Part shown: one piece after another, positions 50,623 through 59,495 of the stretch
How the letters are laid out: each line of letters opens with the position of its first letter
How positions within the stretch are numbered: the stretch's first letter is position 1
Origin: CAYILR01 sp964364175
GTDB taxonomy: Bacteria; Bdellovibrionota; UBA1018
Assembly (NCBI GenBank): GCA_964364175.1
Contig: CAYILR010000007.1
Span: 47,384-111,383 of the forward strand
Length of the DNA: 64,000 nucleotides
Direction: 5' to 3'
Program-made: the position numbers and the translations under genes
Notes under the pieces: generated by a model
Seen by the model: only the letters and a program-made list of their open reading frames with translations
What the model was told of the DNA's origin: nothing
Databases searched by the model: none

Positions 50623-50815
50623 GAAAAACTCCTTCTAATCTCAAAGTCTCCAGCGCTCTCTGAGCTTTTACGGTCAACTTTCCTTCCATCACAACCCAGT
50701 CATCTACATTAAATTTCAGCAGCCTTTTTCCGTCTTCAAATACATGCACATGCTTAGGGTCGTGATCATAGGCATACATCACTACAATCACCCCGCATCT
50801 CTTCCATCGACTCAT
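50603..50815 (-). CDS. DUF4160 family protein (toxin-like partner)
   Basis: A 70-residue protein of the DUF4160 type: GVIVVMYAYDHDPKHVHVFE with the family's DHxPxHxH signature, then LLKFNVDDWVVMEGKLTVKA and a final helix. The Asp/His cluster could bind metal, but no activity is established. It is the first gene of a two-gene minus-strand unit with the DUF2442/HTH protein. The start is ATG 50815, about 5 bases after a stretch with TTAATATG and no strong ribosome site. An AT-rich region upstream probably holds the promoter. Confidence 0.7.
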   Translation of the reverse strand: MSRWKRCGVIVVMYAYDHDPKHVHVFEDGKRLLKFNVDDWVVMEGKLTVKAQRALETLRLEGVFHENRKI

Positions 50816-50930
50816 ATTAAGTGTATCCTATTTTGGTTACACTTGTAAAGTATTTAATATCCATAGCTGCGGATACGCAATGCTAAAGCTGTGCCAACCT
50901 TATAGCTGATTTAATGGAGAGCAATTGAAG

Positions 50931-50976
50931 TGAGTGGCTCAAATCTGGGCCAAATAGGTTCAGCTATGAACCTAAA
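50931..50976 (+). repeat. Direct repeat flanking the BrnTA module, left copy
   Basis: This matches the region 51568-51612 imperfectly, with TGGCTCAAATCTGGGCC, then AATAGGTTCAGCTATG. The two copies bracket the brnT/brnA genes in direct orientation. It lies in the 186-bp gap before brnA; nothing else is visible there. Confidence 0.55.
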
Positions 50977-51001
50977 CCAGGGAGCAAAAAAGTTCTGTTT
51001 C

Positions 51002-51250
51002 CTAAGAAGCAAGCCTCTTTGCTATGAGTGCATCGAACTTCGCTTGCACCAACGCCTCCACTCGATCCGGCAAGTTCATAGACTCACGCAATTTTGCGTT
51101 AAGGAGTGTTTGATAAGGAATGCCAGTACGATCCGCCTCTTGCCTGAGCCACAGAAAAATATCCGCATCGATGCGAAAAGTTTTGGCAATTTTTGCCGTT
51201 TTAAATTTGTCGCCTACGGGTTGCCATTTTTTTGCTTTATTTTTCTTCAT
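51002..51250 (-). CDS. brnA: BrnA-like antitoxin
   Basis: An 82-residue protein with a ribbon-helix-helix end typical of BrnA: AKTFRIDADIFLWLRQEADR followed by GIPYQTLLNAKLRESM. The N-terminal part is lysine-rich. It overlaps the end of the BrnT-like gene by 14 bp and follows it, the usual brnT-brnA order. The antitoxin binds BrnT and represses the operon. The C-terminal extension after LRESM (LPDRVEALVQAKFDALIAKR) is somewhat longer than in short BrnA proteins. Being bracketed by direct repeats suggests the module moved as a unit. Confidence 0.8.
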   Translation of the reverse strand: MKKNKAKKWQPVGDKFKTAKIAKTFRIDADIFLWLRQEADRTGIPYQTLLNAKLRESMNLPDRVEALVQAKFDALIAKRLAS

Positions 51251-51506
51251 ATTCTTTTCTTTCGTGAGACTCTGCTTCTCGTGCAGAAATAATACGCACA
51301 GAATCAGCGCTCTCTTCGACTGTCACCACAAATAAAATTCGCCAACGATCCGAGTGACCAATGTACTCAAACCGTTTTCCGCTCGAATGTGAATTTAAAC
51401 GATACATACTGAGAGGATTAAAAATCACTGTAGCTGCCTCATCAAAATCAACACCATGCTTTTTTATATTCTCCGCTTCTTTGCGATCGTCCCAGGTGAC
51501 TTCCAC
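51237..51506 (-). CDS. brnT: BrnT-like ribonuclease toxin
   Basis: An 89-residue protein matching BrnT: VTWDDRKEAENIKKHGVDFD, EAATVIFNPLSMYRL, RFEYIGHSDRWRILFVVTVE, and the C-terminal VRIISAREAESHERKEYEE. BrnT is a RelE-fold ribonuclease that inhibits translation until bound by BrnA. The start is GTG with AAGGAGCGA immediately upstream, a strong site. brnA overlaps its end by 14 bp. The pair is a type II toxin-antitoxin system of the accessory genome. Confidence 0.87.
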   Translation of the reverse strand: MEVTWDDRKEAENIKKHGVDFDEAATVIFNPLSMYRLNSHSSGKRFEYIGHSDRWRILFVVTVEESADSVRIISAREAESHERKEYEEK

Positions 51507-51567
51507 TCGCTCCTTCTTAATGTACTACATTGTTACTACAATGGCAATTTATCTATTTCGTAGAATG

Positions 51568-51612
51568 AAGCAATGGCTCAAATTTGAGCCGAATGGGATC
51601 AACTATGCAGGA
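51568..51612 (+). repeat. Direct repeat flanking the BrnTA module, right copy
   Basis: This contains the perfect 16-base palindrome GGCTCAAATTTGAGCC, followed by GAATGGGATCAACTATG. It aligns with 50931-50976 over about 45 bases with roughly ten differences. Confidence 0.55.
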
Positions 51613-51620
51613 GGCTGATT

Positions 51621-51640
51621 CAGCTTCGGTGCCGAAGCTG
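51621..51640. terminator. Hairpin after gatB
   Basis: CAGCTTCGG and CCGAAGCTG form a perfect 9-bp stem with a 2-base loop. It lies 12 bases beyond the gatB stop on the minus strand. A T-run is lacking. Confidence 0.45.
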
Positions 51641-51652
51641 CGGGTCGGTTTT

Positions 51653-53155
51653 CTACCCCTTGAGCTTTTTGAGCACGATGTCCTTGAGCAGTCCGGGGTT
51701 TGCCTTGCCGCCGGTTTCCTTCATGGCTTGGCCGACGAAGAATCCCAGCAACTTTTCTTTGCCCGAGCGGAACTCAGCAACCTGGCCGGGGTTGGCGGCG
51801 ATGATTCGATCGACGGCGGGTTCTAGTGCTGAGGTGTCGCTGACTTGCTTAAGGCCTAATCGCTCGACAGCAGCATCTGCTTTCTCGCCGCTCTTCCAGA
51901 TCTCTGCGATCACTTGCTTTGCGCCTGTGCTGGACACGACGCTGTCGGCGACGAATCCGACGACATCTGCCAGATGCTCGGGCACCAGCTTGCTTTCGCT
52001 GATTTCTTTTTCTTCGTCATTGCAGAGGCGTGCTACCTCGCCGGTCAGCAGGTTTGCCACGGTTTTTGCGATTGCCGCTGCGTCTTTGCCTCGTCCAGAC
52101 AAAATCTCCAGAACCTTTTCGAAAAATCCGGCCATCGCTTTTGAACCGGTCACCACGCCTGCATCGTAGGCGGACAGTCCCAGTTTCTCGACGTACCTGA
52201 GTTTTTTCTCCTCGGGCAATTCGGGTAGACTCTCTCTGACTTTTTCAATAAAGAGAGTTTCGAATTTCAGGGGAATCAAATCGGGTTCGGGGAAGTAGCG
52301 ATAGTCGTGTGCTTCTTCCTTCGATCGCATGGAGATTGTCACACCTTTGTCCGAATCGTAGAGGCGGGTTTCTTGAACTATTTTTCCGCCGGCGCGGATG
52401 ACTTCGATTTGACGGGCGGTTTCGTACTCGATGGCTTTCTCGACGAATCGAAACGAGTTGACGTTCTTGGTTTCTGTGCGAGTCCCGAATTTCTCGGCGC
52501 CTTTGGGTCTCACGCTGACGTTGGCGTCACAGCGGAAGTTCCCTTCTTGCAAATTGCCGTCGCAGATTCCCAGATAGGTCACGACCGAATAGAGCGTGCG
52601 CAGATACGCTCCAGCTTCCTCGGGCGTGCGCATCTCGGGTTCACTCACGACTTCTAGCAACGGCACTCCAGCGCGATTCAAATTCACCAACGAGAACGAT
52701 TCCATGTGAACGTTCTTGCCGGCATCTTCCTCAATATGAATCCGTGTGATTCCAAAACGCTTGGACGCTCCACCCTTCATCGGCACATCGAGATAGCCCT
52801 TCTCGCAAATAGGTTTGTCGAATTGGCTGATTTGATAGCCTTTGGGCAGGTCGGGGTAGAAGTAATTTTTTCGGGAGAAAACGCTGTCCGTTCTGATTTT
52901 GCAATGTGTGGCCAATCCTGCTCGAACTGCGAAATCCAAAACCTTCTCGTTCAAAACCGGCAATGCGCCTGGTTGTGCCGAGCAAACAGGACAGGTGTAC
53001 ATATTGACGCCGACTTCGATCGCAGCCTGGCCGCCGGAGGGCAATCGCGCCACGCGACAGCCGCAGAAAATCTTGGTGTCGGTTGCGAGTTGGACGTGAA
53101 CCTCTAGACCGATGACTGTTTCGAATTCGATACTGCTTGTTACACTGCTACTCAT
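51653..53155 (-). CDS. gatB: Asp-tRNA(Asn)/Glu-tRNA(Gln) amidotransferase subunit B
   Basis: A 500-residue GatB. It starts FETVIGLEVHVQLATDTKIF, with CGCRVA, NMYTCPVCSAQPGALPVLN (zinc cysteines), FSRKNYFYPDLPKGYQISQF, GITRIHIEEDAGKN, NRAGVPLLEVVSEPEM and SEEAGAYLRTL-like EEAGAYLRTLYSVVTYLGIC, followed by the C-terminal YqeY-like tail domain (AEFRSGKEKLLGFFVGQAMK). It binds misacylated tRNA and phosphorylates it with ATP before amidation. It ends the gatC-gatA-gatB operon; its ATG overlaps the gatA stop. Presence of GatCAB suggests that Gln- and/or Asn-tRNA is made indirectly here. Confidence 0.96.
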   Translation of the reverse strand: MSSSVTSSIEFETVIGLEVHVQLATDTKIFCGCRVARLPSGGQAAIEVGVNMYTCPVCSAQPGALPVLNEKVLDFAVRAGLATHCKIRTDSVFSRKNYFYPDLPKGYQISQFDKPICEKGYLDVPMKGGASKRFGITRIHIEEDAGKNVHMESFSLVNLNRAGVPLLEVVSEPEMRTPEEAGAYLRTLYSVVTYLGICDGNLQEGNFRCDANVSVRPKGAEKFGTRTETKNVNSFRFVEKAIEYETARQIEVIRAGGKIVQETRLYDSDKGVTISMRSKEEAHDYRYFPEPDLIPLKFETLFIEKVRESLPELPEEKKLRYVEKLGLSAYDAGVVTGSKAMAGFFEKVLEILSGRGKDAAAIAKTVANLLTGEVARLCNDEEKEISESKLVPEHLADVVGFVADSVVSSTGAKQVIAEIWKSGEKADAAVERLGLKQVSDTSALEPAVDRIIAANPGQVAEFRSGKEKLLGFFVGQAMKETGGKANPGLLKDIVLKKLKG

Positions 53156-54609
53156 CGTGCACCTCCAACGCCATATCCCCGTTCGAACGCACCTGCTGAA
53201 GCCAACAAGGCCTCGTCTTCACAGAGAGGCGACATCCAGTGCATTCCGATCGATAGTCCTGTGGCAGAATCTTTTCCACACGGCACGCTGATCGCAGGCA
53301 ACCCAGCCAAATTCGCAGGAATGGTGAGAATATCGTTGAGATACATTTTCAGAGGATCAGCAAATTTTTCCCCGATCTTAAATGCCGTCGATGGAGAAAC
53401 TGGAGCAGCAATCACATCGACTTTTTCGAAAGCTTGGTCAAAATCATTTTTCACCAACCGACGCACCTGACAAGCTCGGTTGTAGTAAGCGTCGTAGTAC
53501 CCACTCGACAACGCGAACGTTCCCAGAATAATCCGGCGTTTGACCTCGGCACCAAATCGCGCACGGACTTTTTTGTAGAAATCATTCAAGTCCCCGACTG
53601 AATCCGCCGCTGCAGGCCGAACTCCAAAACGAATCCCATCGAATCGCGCTAGATTGCTGGAGGCTTCGCTCACAGCTACTAGATAATAAATCGAAACTGA
53701 ATACTTGGTATGAGGCAAGGAAATCGGAACTAGCTTCGCACCCTGCGACTCGCACCACTTCAAAGAATCCCGGACGGCTTTCTCCACCGCTGGGGAAATT
53801 CCATCCACGAAATATTCCGCTGGAACTCCGATGCGCAGGCCTTTCCAAGAAAAATCTGTTTTTGTGGTCAATGCGCCCGCCGCCGAAGAAGTCGAATCCA
53901 TCGGGTCATGCCCCGACATCGCTCGCAACACAGTCGCAGCATCCTCCACGGATCGTGCCATCGGCCCGACTTGATCCAGCGACGATCCGAATGCGACCAA
54001 CCCATAGCGGCTCACACGCCCGTAGGTAGGTTTCATCCCCACGATGCCGCTGAAATGCGCGGGCAATCGAATCGAGCCGCCGGTGTCCGATCCCAAAGCA
54101 GCCACGCACAATCCCGCACCTACAGCCGTTGCAGACCCACCACTCGAGCCGCCAGGTACATAGCCCGGATGAGTCGGATGCTCGACTGCTCCAAAAGCCG
54201 AATTCTCGTTCGATCCGCCCATGGCGAATTCGTCCAGATTCGTCTTGCCGAGAGTCACCGATCCAGCACTCTCCAGGCGCTGCACACAAGTCGCTGTGTA
54301 AGGAGGAATGTAGTTCTCCAACATTCTCGAAGCACAAGTCGTCTTCACTCCATCGATCACCAGATTGTCTTTGATCGCGAGCGGAATTCCGAGCAAAGGC
54401 AGGCGGTCACGAGGAACGCGGCCTTCGCTAGCCAAAATTCGATCCGCCTGCTTAGCCTGAGCCATCGCACGATCTTCGCAGACCGTCAGATAGGCATTGT
54501 GTTTGCTGGCTTTGATCGCGTTGAGATAGTCGCGAGTTAACTCCACTGGTGAAAGTGTCTTGCGATCGAAAGCATCGTGAATTTCGTGAATCGTTTTGAA
54601 TTTGCTCAT
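53152..54609 (-). CDS. gatA: Asp-tRNA(Asn)/Glu-tRNA(Gln) amidotransferase subunit A
   Basis: A 485-residue amidase-signature enzyme. The Ser-cisSer-Lys triad region is visible: GIPLAIKDNLVIDGVKTTCA (Lys), VPGGSSGGSATAVGAGLCVA (cis-Ser region) and GSDTGGSIRLPAHFSGIVG (Ser nucleophile). GMKPTYGRVSRYGLVAFGSS and GPMARSVEDAATVL follow, and RRIILGTFALSSGYYDAYY near the C-terminus is typical of GatA. It hydrolyses glutamine to supply ammonia for transamidation. Length is as expected. Both ends overlap neighbours (gatC stop and gatB start) as ATGA, so the subunits are made in step. Confidence 0.96.
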   Translation of the reverse strand: MSKFKTIHEIHDAFDRKTLSPVELTRDYLNAIKASKHNAYLTVCEDRAMAQAKQADRILASEGRVPRDRLPLLGIPLAIKDNLVIDGVKTTCASRMLENYIPPYTATCVQRLESAGSVTLGKTNLDEFAMGGSNENSAFGAVEHPTHPGYVPGGSSGGSATAVGAGLCVAALGSDTGGSIRLPAHFSGIVGMKPTYGRVSRYGLVAFGSSLDQVGPMARSVEDAATVLRAMSGHDPMDSTSSAAGALTTKTDFSWKGLRIGVPAEYFVDGISPAVEKAVRDSLKWCESQGAKLVPISLPHTKYSVSIYYLVAVSEASSNLARFDGIRFGVRPAAADSVGDLNDFYKKVRARFGAEVKRRIILGTFALSSGYYDAYYNRACQVRRLVKNDFDQAFEKVDVIAAPVSPSTAFKIGEKFADPLKMYLNDILTIPANLAGLPAISVPCGKDSATGLSIGMHWMSPLCEDEALLASAGAFERGYGVGGAR

Positions 54610-54908
54610 ATGATTGGCGGAACTTTATAACCTTCGTAAAGAACTTCGGGCGCCGCGGTCAGAACTTTCGGTTTGCCTTCGGCATCGGTCGGAAATGGAT
54701 TCGGAATATCCGGGCGCAACGGCGTGGGCATATCGAGCGGCGAAACCATCGGCTCCACTCCGGTCACATCCGCATCCATCAACTGGTCCACGTACTTGAG
54801 AATCTGGTTGAGACGGGAGGTGAACTGCGTCACTTCGTCCGGAGTTACCTCTAACCTCGCCAAATCTGCCACTTTGCGCGTCAGCGCCTCGTTTACTTCT
54901 GCTGCCAT
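54606..54908 (-). CDS. gatC: Asp-tRNA(Asn)/Glu-tRNA(Gln) amidotransferase subunit C
   Basis: A 100-residue GatC: VADLARLEVTPDEVTQFTSR, LNQILKYVDQLMDADVTGVE and PLRPDIPNPFPTDAEGKPKV are all typical. GatC stabilises the GatA-GatB pair. The open frame runs to 55211, overlapping the divergent gene. The ATG at 54908 starts the family sequence (MAAEVNEALTRKV) and has a GGGGG run just upstream, so the short form is right. It is the first gene of the operon; the promoter should lie in 54909-54992, opposite the start of an unknown plus-strand gene. Confidence 0.93.
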   Translation of the reverse strand: MAAEVNEALTRKVADLARLEVTPDEVTQFTSRLNQILKYVDQLMDADVTGVEPMVSPLDMPTPLRPDIPNPFPTDAEGKPKVLTAAPEVLYEGYKVPPII

Positions 54909-54992
54909 ACCCCCGTTTTTGCATAAAACCCAAGAGTTTGAAATGGATAATCCAGTGACGAGAAGCGCAAATTCGAGTATAAACCTCCACCA

Positions 54993-56117
54993 GTGGAACC
55001 CGAAATTTCTAACATTAAAATAAACAGAGGCATCGCCCCTCGCACCCTCATCGTCCAGGTCGAAAACACAGCGGCCTTTTTGTTTGATCCCGAGCAAACA
55101 CAGTTTCATCAGCTTCCTTATGTCCAAATCCTGGCCGAAATCCGTCGAACTCAACCTGAACCCGAGGCTCTCAGCCATTTTGAATATTTCAGACTTTGTG
55201 TCGCCGCTCACTGGGGCACAGTCGCAACCTTTGTTCCCACAGATGTGGATAATTCCATTCGCCTCAAACTCTGGAATAGTGCCCTACCACTCAAAACTCT
55301 GGCTCAAATGGGAGATCTCGTCGTCGAAAGCCTGCATTGGAACCCAAAACCCCTCACCACTCGCGGAGTCAGCTCTCCACGCACGGGCGAATTCATGTGC
55401 GGTCACCATGGAGAATGGTTCAGCATCGCGGTTCCGGCCTACGCCGCCCTGAAACGAAAAGATCCCGAGCGTTCTAAAAAAATTCTCGACTTGATTCTGG
55501 GTGAAATGGAACGTGAGAAGCAGATTTTCGAAGATCTGCGTGCGGCACGCGACGGAATGGGCGTTCTCAAAGCCGCTACGATCATCGCACACAATTTGGG
55601 AGACTTGGACCGAGTCATCGACATGTGGAATTTGTCGGACGAAGATCCGCTCAAAGCTCAGGCCTACAAAGCCGGGCATCAACCCACAGCGCGATTCGGG
55701 AACTCGCTATTTGCTGCAGGCGAGTTGAATAAAAAACACATGGCCCACGAAAATCACAGGCACCTGCCGCTGCGAGCTGCGCGCTGCCTCCGTCGCAAAC
55801 CGGATTTCATGCTTCCGCTGGGGCCGTTCTTCGACGACTGGGGCAGGCAAATCGCGCGCGACCCCGAACTCACTCCCGAGGAAATCGGACAAGTCGCTGA
55901 AACATTGGTCGTAGGCTGGGAAAAGCTCGATCACCCGGTGGGCTACGCACGTGCGTTGAGCGCTATTATTGAGTCATTTCCGGGACAGCTGAATGCTCTC
56001 AGCCGCTATCTTCCCGCAAAATCGGTACGGATTCTCAAAGCAGGCACCCTCCGCGACCAATGCACGATGTCCCGAGCGAAATTCGAGCGGCAGTGGACTC
56101 AATGGGGATTGATATAA
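54993..56117 (+). CDS. Conserved-looking cytosolic protein, unknown function
   Basis: A 374-residue protein with no signal peptide or membrane segment. Regions rich in Trp and His stand out (FRLCVAAHWGTVATFVPTDV, GEFMCGHHGEWFSIAVPAYA, KKHMAHENHRHLPLRAARCL). Helices such as SKKILDLILGEMEREKQIFE lie in the middle. The CGHHGEWF and AHENHRH segments could bind metal. I recognise no family. The start is a GTG without a clear ribosome site, 84 bp from the divergent gatC; a somewhat later start is possible. Codon use and length support a real gene. Confidence 0.65.
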   Translation: MEPEISNIKINRGIAPRTLIVQVENTAAFLFDPEQTQFHQLPYVQILAEIRRTQPEPEALSHFEYFRLCVAAHWGTVATFVPTDVDNSIRLKLWNSALPLKTLAQMGDLVVESLHWNPKPLTTRGVSSPRTGEFMCGHHGEWFSIAVPAYAALKRKDPERSKKILDLILGEMEREKQIFEDLRAARDGMGVLKAATIIAHNLGDLDRVIDMWNLSDEDPLKAQAYKAGHQPTARFGNSLFAAGELNKKHMAHENHRHLPLRAARCLRRKPDFMLPLGPFFDDWGRQIARDPELTPEEIGQVAETLVVGWEKLDHPVGYARALSAIIESFPGQLNALSRYLPAKSVRILKAGTLRDQCTMSRAKFERQWTQWGLI

Positions 56118-56175
56118 ATAGCTCAACTAGACAAATTTGCCTGCCCCAGCTACGCTGAAATGAGGGGGATTTTGC

Positions 56176-56889
56176 ATGAATAGGTTGGGTCATATTCTTT
56201 TCTGTATCTTGGTTTTGATCTCTAGTACTTCTAGTTTTGCAACCAAACCCCCGGCCGGAGTGGCATTCGATCTGCTTCAAAATACCATTGGTGCGCAAAA
56301 GTGTGTTCATGTCGAAAGCGAAGGGGGTTTGACTGTCCAGGTGCAATCCCCCTGCACTACCGAAAAAGCCCAAGCCTTGGCCAATGTTCTCAGTGAAAAG
56401 CTTGTTGGTTTTATTCAGATTACTGTCAAGTCTCCCTCGGGAGAAGTGTTGAATCCTCAACCTCCGTCAACAGCTGAGCAGCTTTCAGCAGATTTATCCA
56501 CGGCTCTCAAAGGAAACCGTTATTTCGTTTCCTCAAAACAATCGAGAAACCACGTTACCCTCAAACTCAGCACTGATCGGATTATATATAACTGCGATAG
56601 TTTTTCTCCTCAGCATATAGGCGATTCCAATTGCAATAGCGCTACAGGAGATATGTTCGCGCAGATCTTCAAGAAAGAATACTCGACCGTTCAATTGAAA
56701 TGCATCCCAAAGGATGCGCAGCCTCATTCAAACTCCGAAATGCCCGCAATCCCAGGTCCGGAGGCATTTCAGCTTCACCCGAGCGTAAGCAATCGACTTC
56801 GAAAACGAGAGGGCGGGACACACGTCCGAGGTCACTCAGACATGTCTGCTCCACAAGAAGGCCAGAAAAAATCTGGATCTGGAAACTAG
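56176..56889 (+). CDS. Exported protein of unknown function
   Basis: A 237-residue protein with a signal peptide (residues 1 to about 22, ILFCILVLISSTSSFA). The N-terminal mature half is a small alpha/beta-looking domain with cysteines (AQKCVHVES, QSPCTTEKAQAL, NCDSFSP, NCNSATG). The C-terminal 65 residues are basic, Pro/Ser/Gly-rich and probably disordered (NRLRKREGGTHVRGHSDMSA). GAGGGGG lies 7 bases before the ATG. I recognise no family. Its stop overlaps the mutS stop on the other strand by 3 bases, so the genes converge with no space for a separate terminator. Confidence 0.6.
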   Translation: MNRLGHILFCILVLISSTSSFATKPPAGVAFDLLQNTIGAQKCVHVESEGGLTVQVQSPCTTEKAQALANVLSEKLVGFIQITVKSPSGEVLNPQPPSTAEQLSADLSTALKGNRYFVSSKQSRNHVTLKLSTDRIIYNCDSFSPQHIGDSNCNSATGDMFAQIFKKEYSTVQLKCIPKDAQPHSNSEMPAIPGPEAFQLHPSVSNRLRKREGGTHVRGHSDMSAPQEGQKKSGSGN

Positions 56890-59495
56890 GCGGTTGAGTT
56901 TTCTTTCAATTCACCAGCCAAGCGAGCCACGAAATTCAATGCTTGCACTGGAGTCATCTCGTTTACATTGACTCCGCGGATCTCGTCGCGAACTTTTTCC
57001 AGAACTGAATCCGACCTGAACACTTCACTCGGAGCATCCTCCTCTTCATCACGAATCGGCATGGCCCTCGCAAACAAAGACATCTGCGCCGGATCCTCAC
57101 CTTGCGATTGAATGGATTGCGCTTCGAGCTGATCCAGAACCTGCCAAGCTCGCTTCACCACGGGCTTGGGCAAACCTGCCATCTGCGCGACGTGAATCCC
57201 GAAACTTTCCTCAGAGGGCCCGTCGTGCAACTCATAGAGGAATCGCAGCTTTTGCGCTTTTTCTTCCACCGCCATGTGTGCGTTCACCAGTCCAGGCAAC
57301 TCACCCTGCAGCCGCGTCAGTTCGTGATAGTGAGTCGCGAAAAGCGTCCGTGCCCGAATCTCTTTGCAAATCCACTCGAGCGCTGCCCATGCGACACTGA
57401 TGCCATCGTATGTGCTCGTCCCGCGCCCGATCTCGTCGAGCACGAGCAGAGATCGCTCACCCGCCTGGTGGAGAATCTGCGCCAACTCGATCATCTCGAC
57501 CATGAAGGTGCTCTGGCCCTGCGAAATCGCATCGTGTGCGCCAATCCGCGTGTGAATCGAGGAGAACACGCCCCAGCGTGCTTGCGCCGCAGGTACCGCC
57601 GCGCCCATTTGTCCGAGAATCACGATCAAAGCGACCTGCCTCATGATCGTGGATTTTCCCCCCATGTTCGGACCCGTGATCAGCATCACACTCCGCCCGG
57701 GTGGCAAAAGCCTCAGCGTATTGGGGACAAATGCTCCTCGCGTAGCCACGTCCACCAGAGGATGGCGGCCTGCCTCGATTTCCAGATCCAGCGAATCGTC
57801 GATCACGGGAAATGCCCAACCCGATTGTTCGGCCAATCGGGACAAGGAAAGCATCGCATCGGTTTCGCCGAGGACCTGCGCGGCTTCCATGATCCCTGCG
57901 GTCTGCTCGCGAATCACGGCAACCAGCTCCTCAAAAAGCTGCTGTTCCAGGGCCTTGCGTTTTTCCGACGCAGTTAGGATATCCTCTTCGAATTTTTTCA
58001 ATTCTTCCGTGAAAAACCGCTCTGCTCCGACGGTGGTTTGCTTGCGCTGATAGTGTCCGGGCACATTCTTGAGATGGGTTTGCGTGATTTCGATATAATA
58101 TCCAAAAACACGATTATATTTAACTTTGAGAGAATTAATTCCGGTTGCCTGGCGTTCTCGCGCTTCTAATTCCACCAGCCATTTTTGCCCGTCTTCGGTC
58201 AGTGTGATCAGGCGGTCCAATTCCTCAGAAACTCCGCGGTTGAAAATTTCGCCCTCTCGGTTCAAAAACGGCGGTGTGTCTTTTTGTGATTTGAGGATTC
58301 GATCTCGGAGCGGAGCCAGGCTCACGGCCCAACGGTCGAGTTGCGCTTTCAGGGAGGTAATTTCTGGCGAAGTGAACTCTTGCAACTGAGCCGCCGCTTG
58401 AGAAAGCACGCCCAGAGATTGTCCGAGCGCATAGGTATCCCGAGGATTCGCGAGTCGAGCTGCGATTCGACCGGAAATTCGCTCCAGGTCGTAGAGATTT
58501 TTCATCGTCGTCCTGAGAACGTCCGTTCGAGCAGGAAAAGCGTTGGCCATTTCCTTCACTCCGGCTTGACGCGAAACGATCTCTTGCGGATCACAAAGCG
58601 GTTCGAGCAACCAGCGTTTCAACTGTCTCGATCCCAAAGACGACCCAGTTCGATTTATCCATACAAACAGGTCTTCGACGTCCAAGTGCTGAACCGCTCT
58701 CCCGCTCAGGGCGAGCTTCTTGTCCTTTCGGAGAGGCCTCGGAAGCCGGAGGTGCTCAAGAATTTTTTGGCCCTGCGAGCGCGTCGCATAGGTCACCAAC
58801 ACACCCAGGGCACGGACTTGGGCCGGAGATTGAAAGAAGGTCGCCAGTTGGTCCAAATGATACTGGGTTTTTAGGCATTGCTCGGCTTGGCTCTGCGACA
58901 GATAGTTTGAAGGAAGCTTTTCTTGCAAAACATCGGCTCGAGAACTCATCCAGTCGCTCGTGCTCTCGATGTGCAAGAAATGCTTGATCGGAAGTGCCGC
59001 GAGCTCCTCCAAAACCTGCTTTTCTTCCAAAGGCTGGCTCTGTCTGACTTCGCCCGTGGAAGAATCTAAAACACTCAGGATCCAAAGGCCCTTGTCATGC
59101 CTAACTGCTGTAGCTAGGTAGCAGGGGTCGAAACTATCTGCCTCAAATTGAATCGCGGGTGTGAAGGTCCGGATGATTTCGCGCCGGACAAGACCCTTCC
59201 CTCCGGGTTCGCTCAGCTGCTCCGCGATGGCGACCTTCTTGCCATTTTTCAATAATTTCTGAATATAGGGCTGCACGCTGTGAAACGGAACTCCAGCCAT
59301 CGCAGTCGGGTTTTCCGAATTCCGATCCCGACTGGTGAGAGTAATCTCCAAAATCCGGGCCGCCTCGACCGCATCTTCGCCAAACAACTCATAAAAATCC
59401 CCCATCCGAAAAAGCATCAGCGCATCGCCTGCTTCGGCCTTGAGATCCCAGTATTGCTTCATCAAAGGTGTTTGTGCGGAGGTGCTAGTGGACAT
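56886..59495 (-). CDS. mutS: DNA mismatch repair protein MutS
   Basis: An 869-residue MutS with all domains. The N-terminal mismatch-binding domain has MKQYWDLKAEAGDALMLFRM then GDFYELFGEDA, with the Phe-x-Glu wedge, and AGVPFHSVQPYIQKLL. The lever and clamp regions contain YNRVFGYYIEITQTHLKNVP. The ATPase has MLITGPNMGGKSTIMRQVAL (Walker A), LLVLDEIGRGTSTYDGISVA (Walker B) and TLFATHYHELTRL. A C-terminal helix-turn-helix follows (FGIHVAQMAGLPKPVVKRAW). It recognises mismatches with MutL. The start at 59495 lies inside the 3' end of mutY, overlapping by 34 bp; the mutY tail is unusual because it contains a repeat. Confidence 0.96.
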   Translation of the reverse strand: MSTSTSAQTPLMKQYWDLKAEAGDALMLFRMGDFYELFGEDAVEAARILEITLTSRDRNSENPTAMAGVPFHSVQPYIQKLLKNGKKVAIAEQLSEPGGKGLVRREIIRTFTPAIQFEADSFDPCYLATAVRHDKGLWILSVLDSSTGEVRQSQPLEEKQVLEELAALPIKHFLHIESTSDWMSSRADVLQEKLPSNYLSQSQAEQCLKTQYHLDQLATFFQSPAQVRALGVLVTYATRSQGQKILEHLRLPRPLRKDKKLALSGRAVQHLDVEDLFVWINRTGSSLGSRQLKRWLLEPLCDPQEIVSRQAGVKEMANAFPARTDVLRTTMKNLYDLERISGRIAARLANPRDTYALGQSLGVLSQAAAQLQEFTSPEITSLKAQLDRWAVSLAPLRDRILKSQKDTPPFLNREGEIFNRGVSEELDRLITLTEDGQKWLVELEARERQATGINSLKVKYNRVFGYYIEITQTHLKNVPGHYQRKQTTVGAERFFTEELKKFEEDILTASEKRKALEQQLFEELVAVIREQTAGIMEAAQVLGETDAMLSLSRLAEQSGWAFPVIDDSLDLEIEAGRHPLVDVATRGAFVPNTLRLLPPGRSVMLITGPNMGGKSTIMRQVALIVILGQMGAAVPAAQARWGVFSSIHTRIGAHDAISQGQSTFMVEMIELAQILHQAGERSLLVLDEIGRGTSTYDGISVAWAALEWICKEIRARTLFATHYHELTRLQGELPGLVNAHMAVEEKAQKLRFLYELHDGPSEESFGIHVAQMAGLPKPVVKRAWQVLDQLEAQSIQSQGEDPAQMSLFARAMPIRDEEEDAPSEVFRSDSVLEKVRDEIRGVNVNEMTPVQALNFVARLAGELKENSTA

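Noticed and set aside
57102..57977. 291-residue plus-strand frame
   Set aside because: It is antisense to the ATPase part of mutS and composed of shadow sequence.
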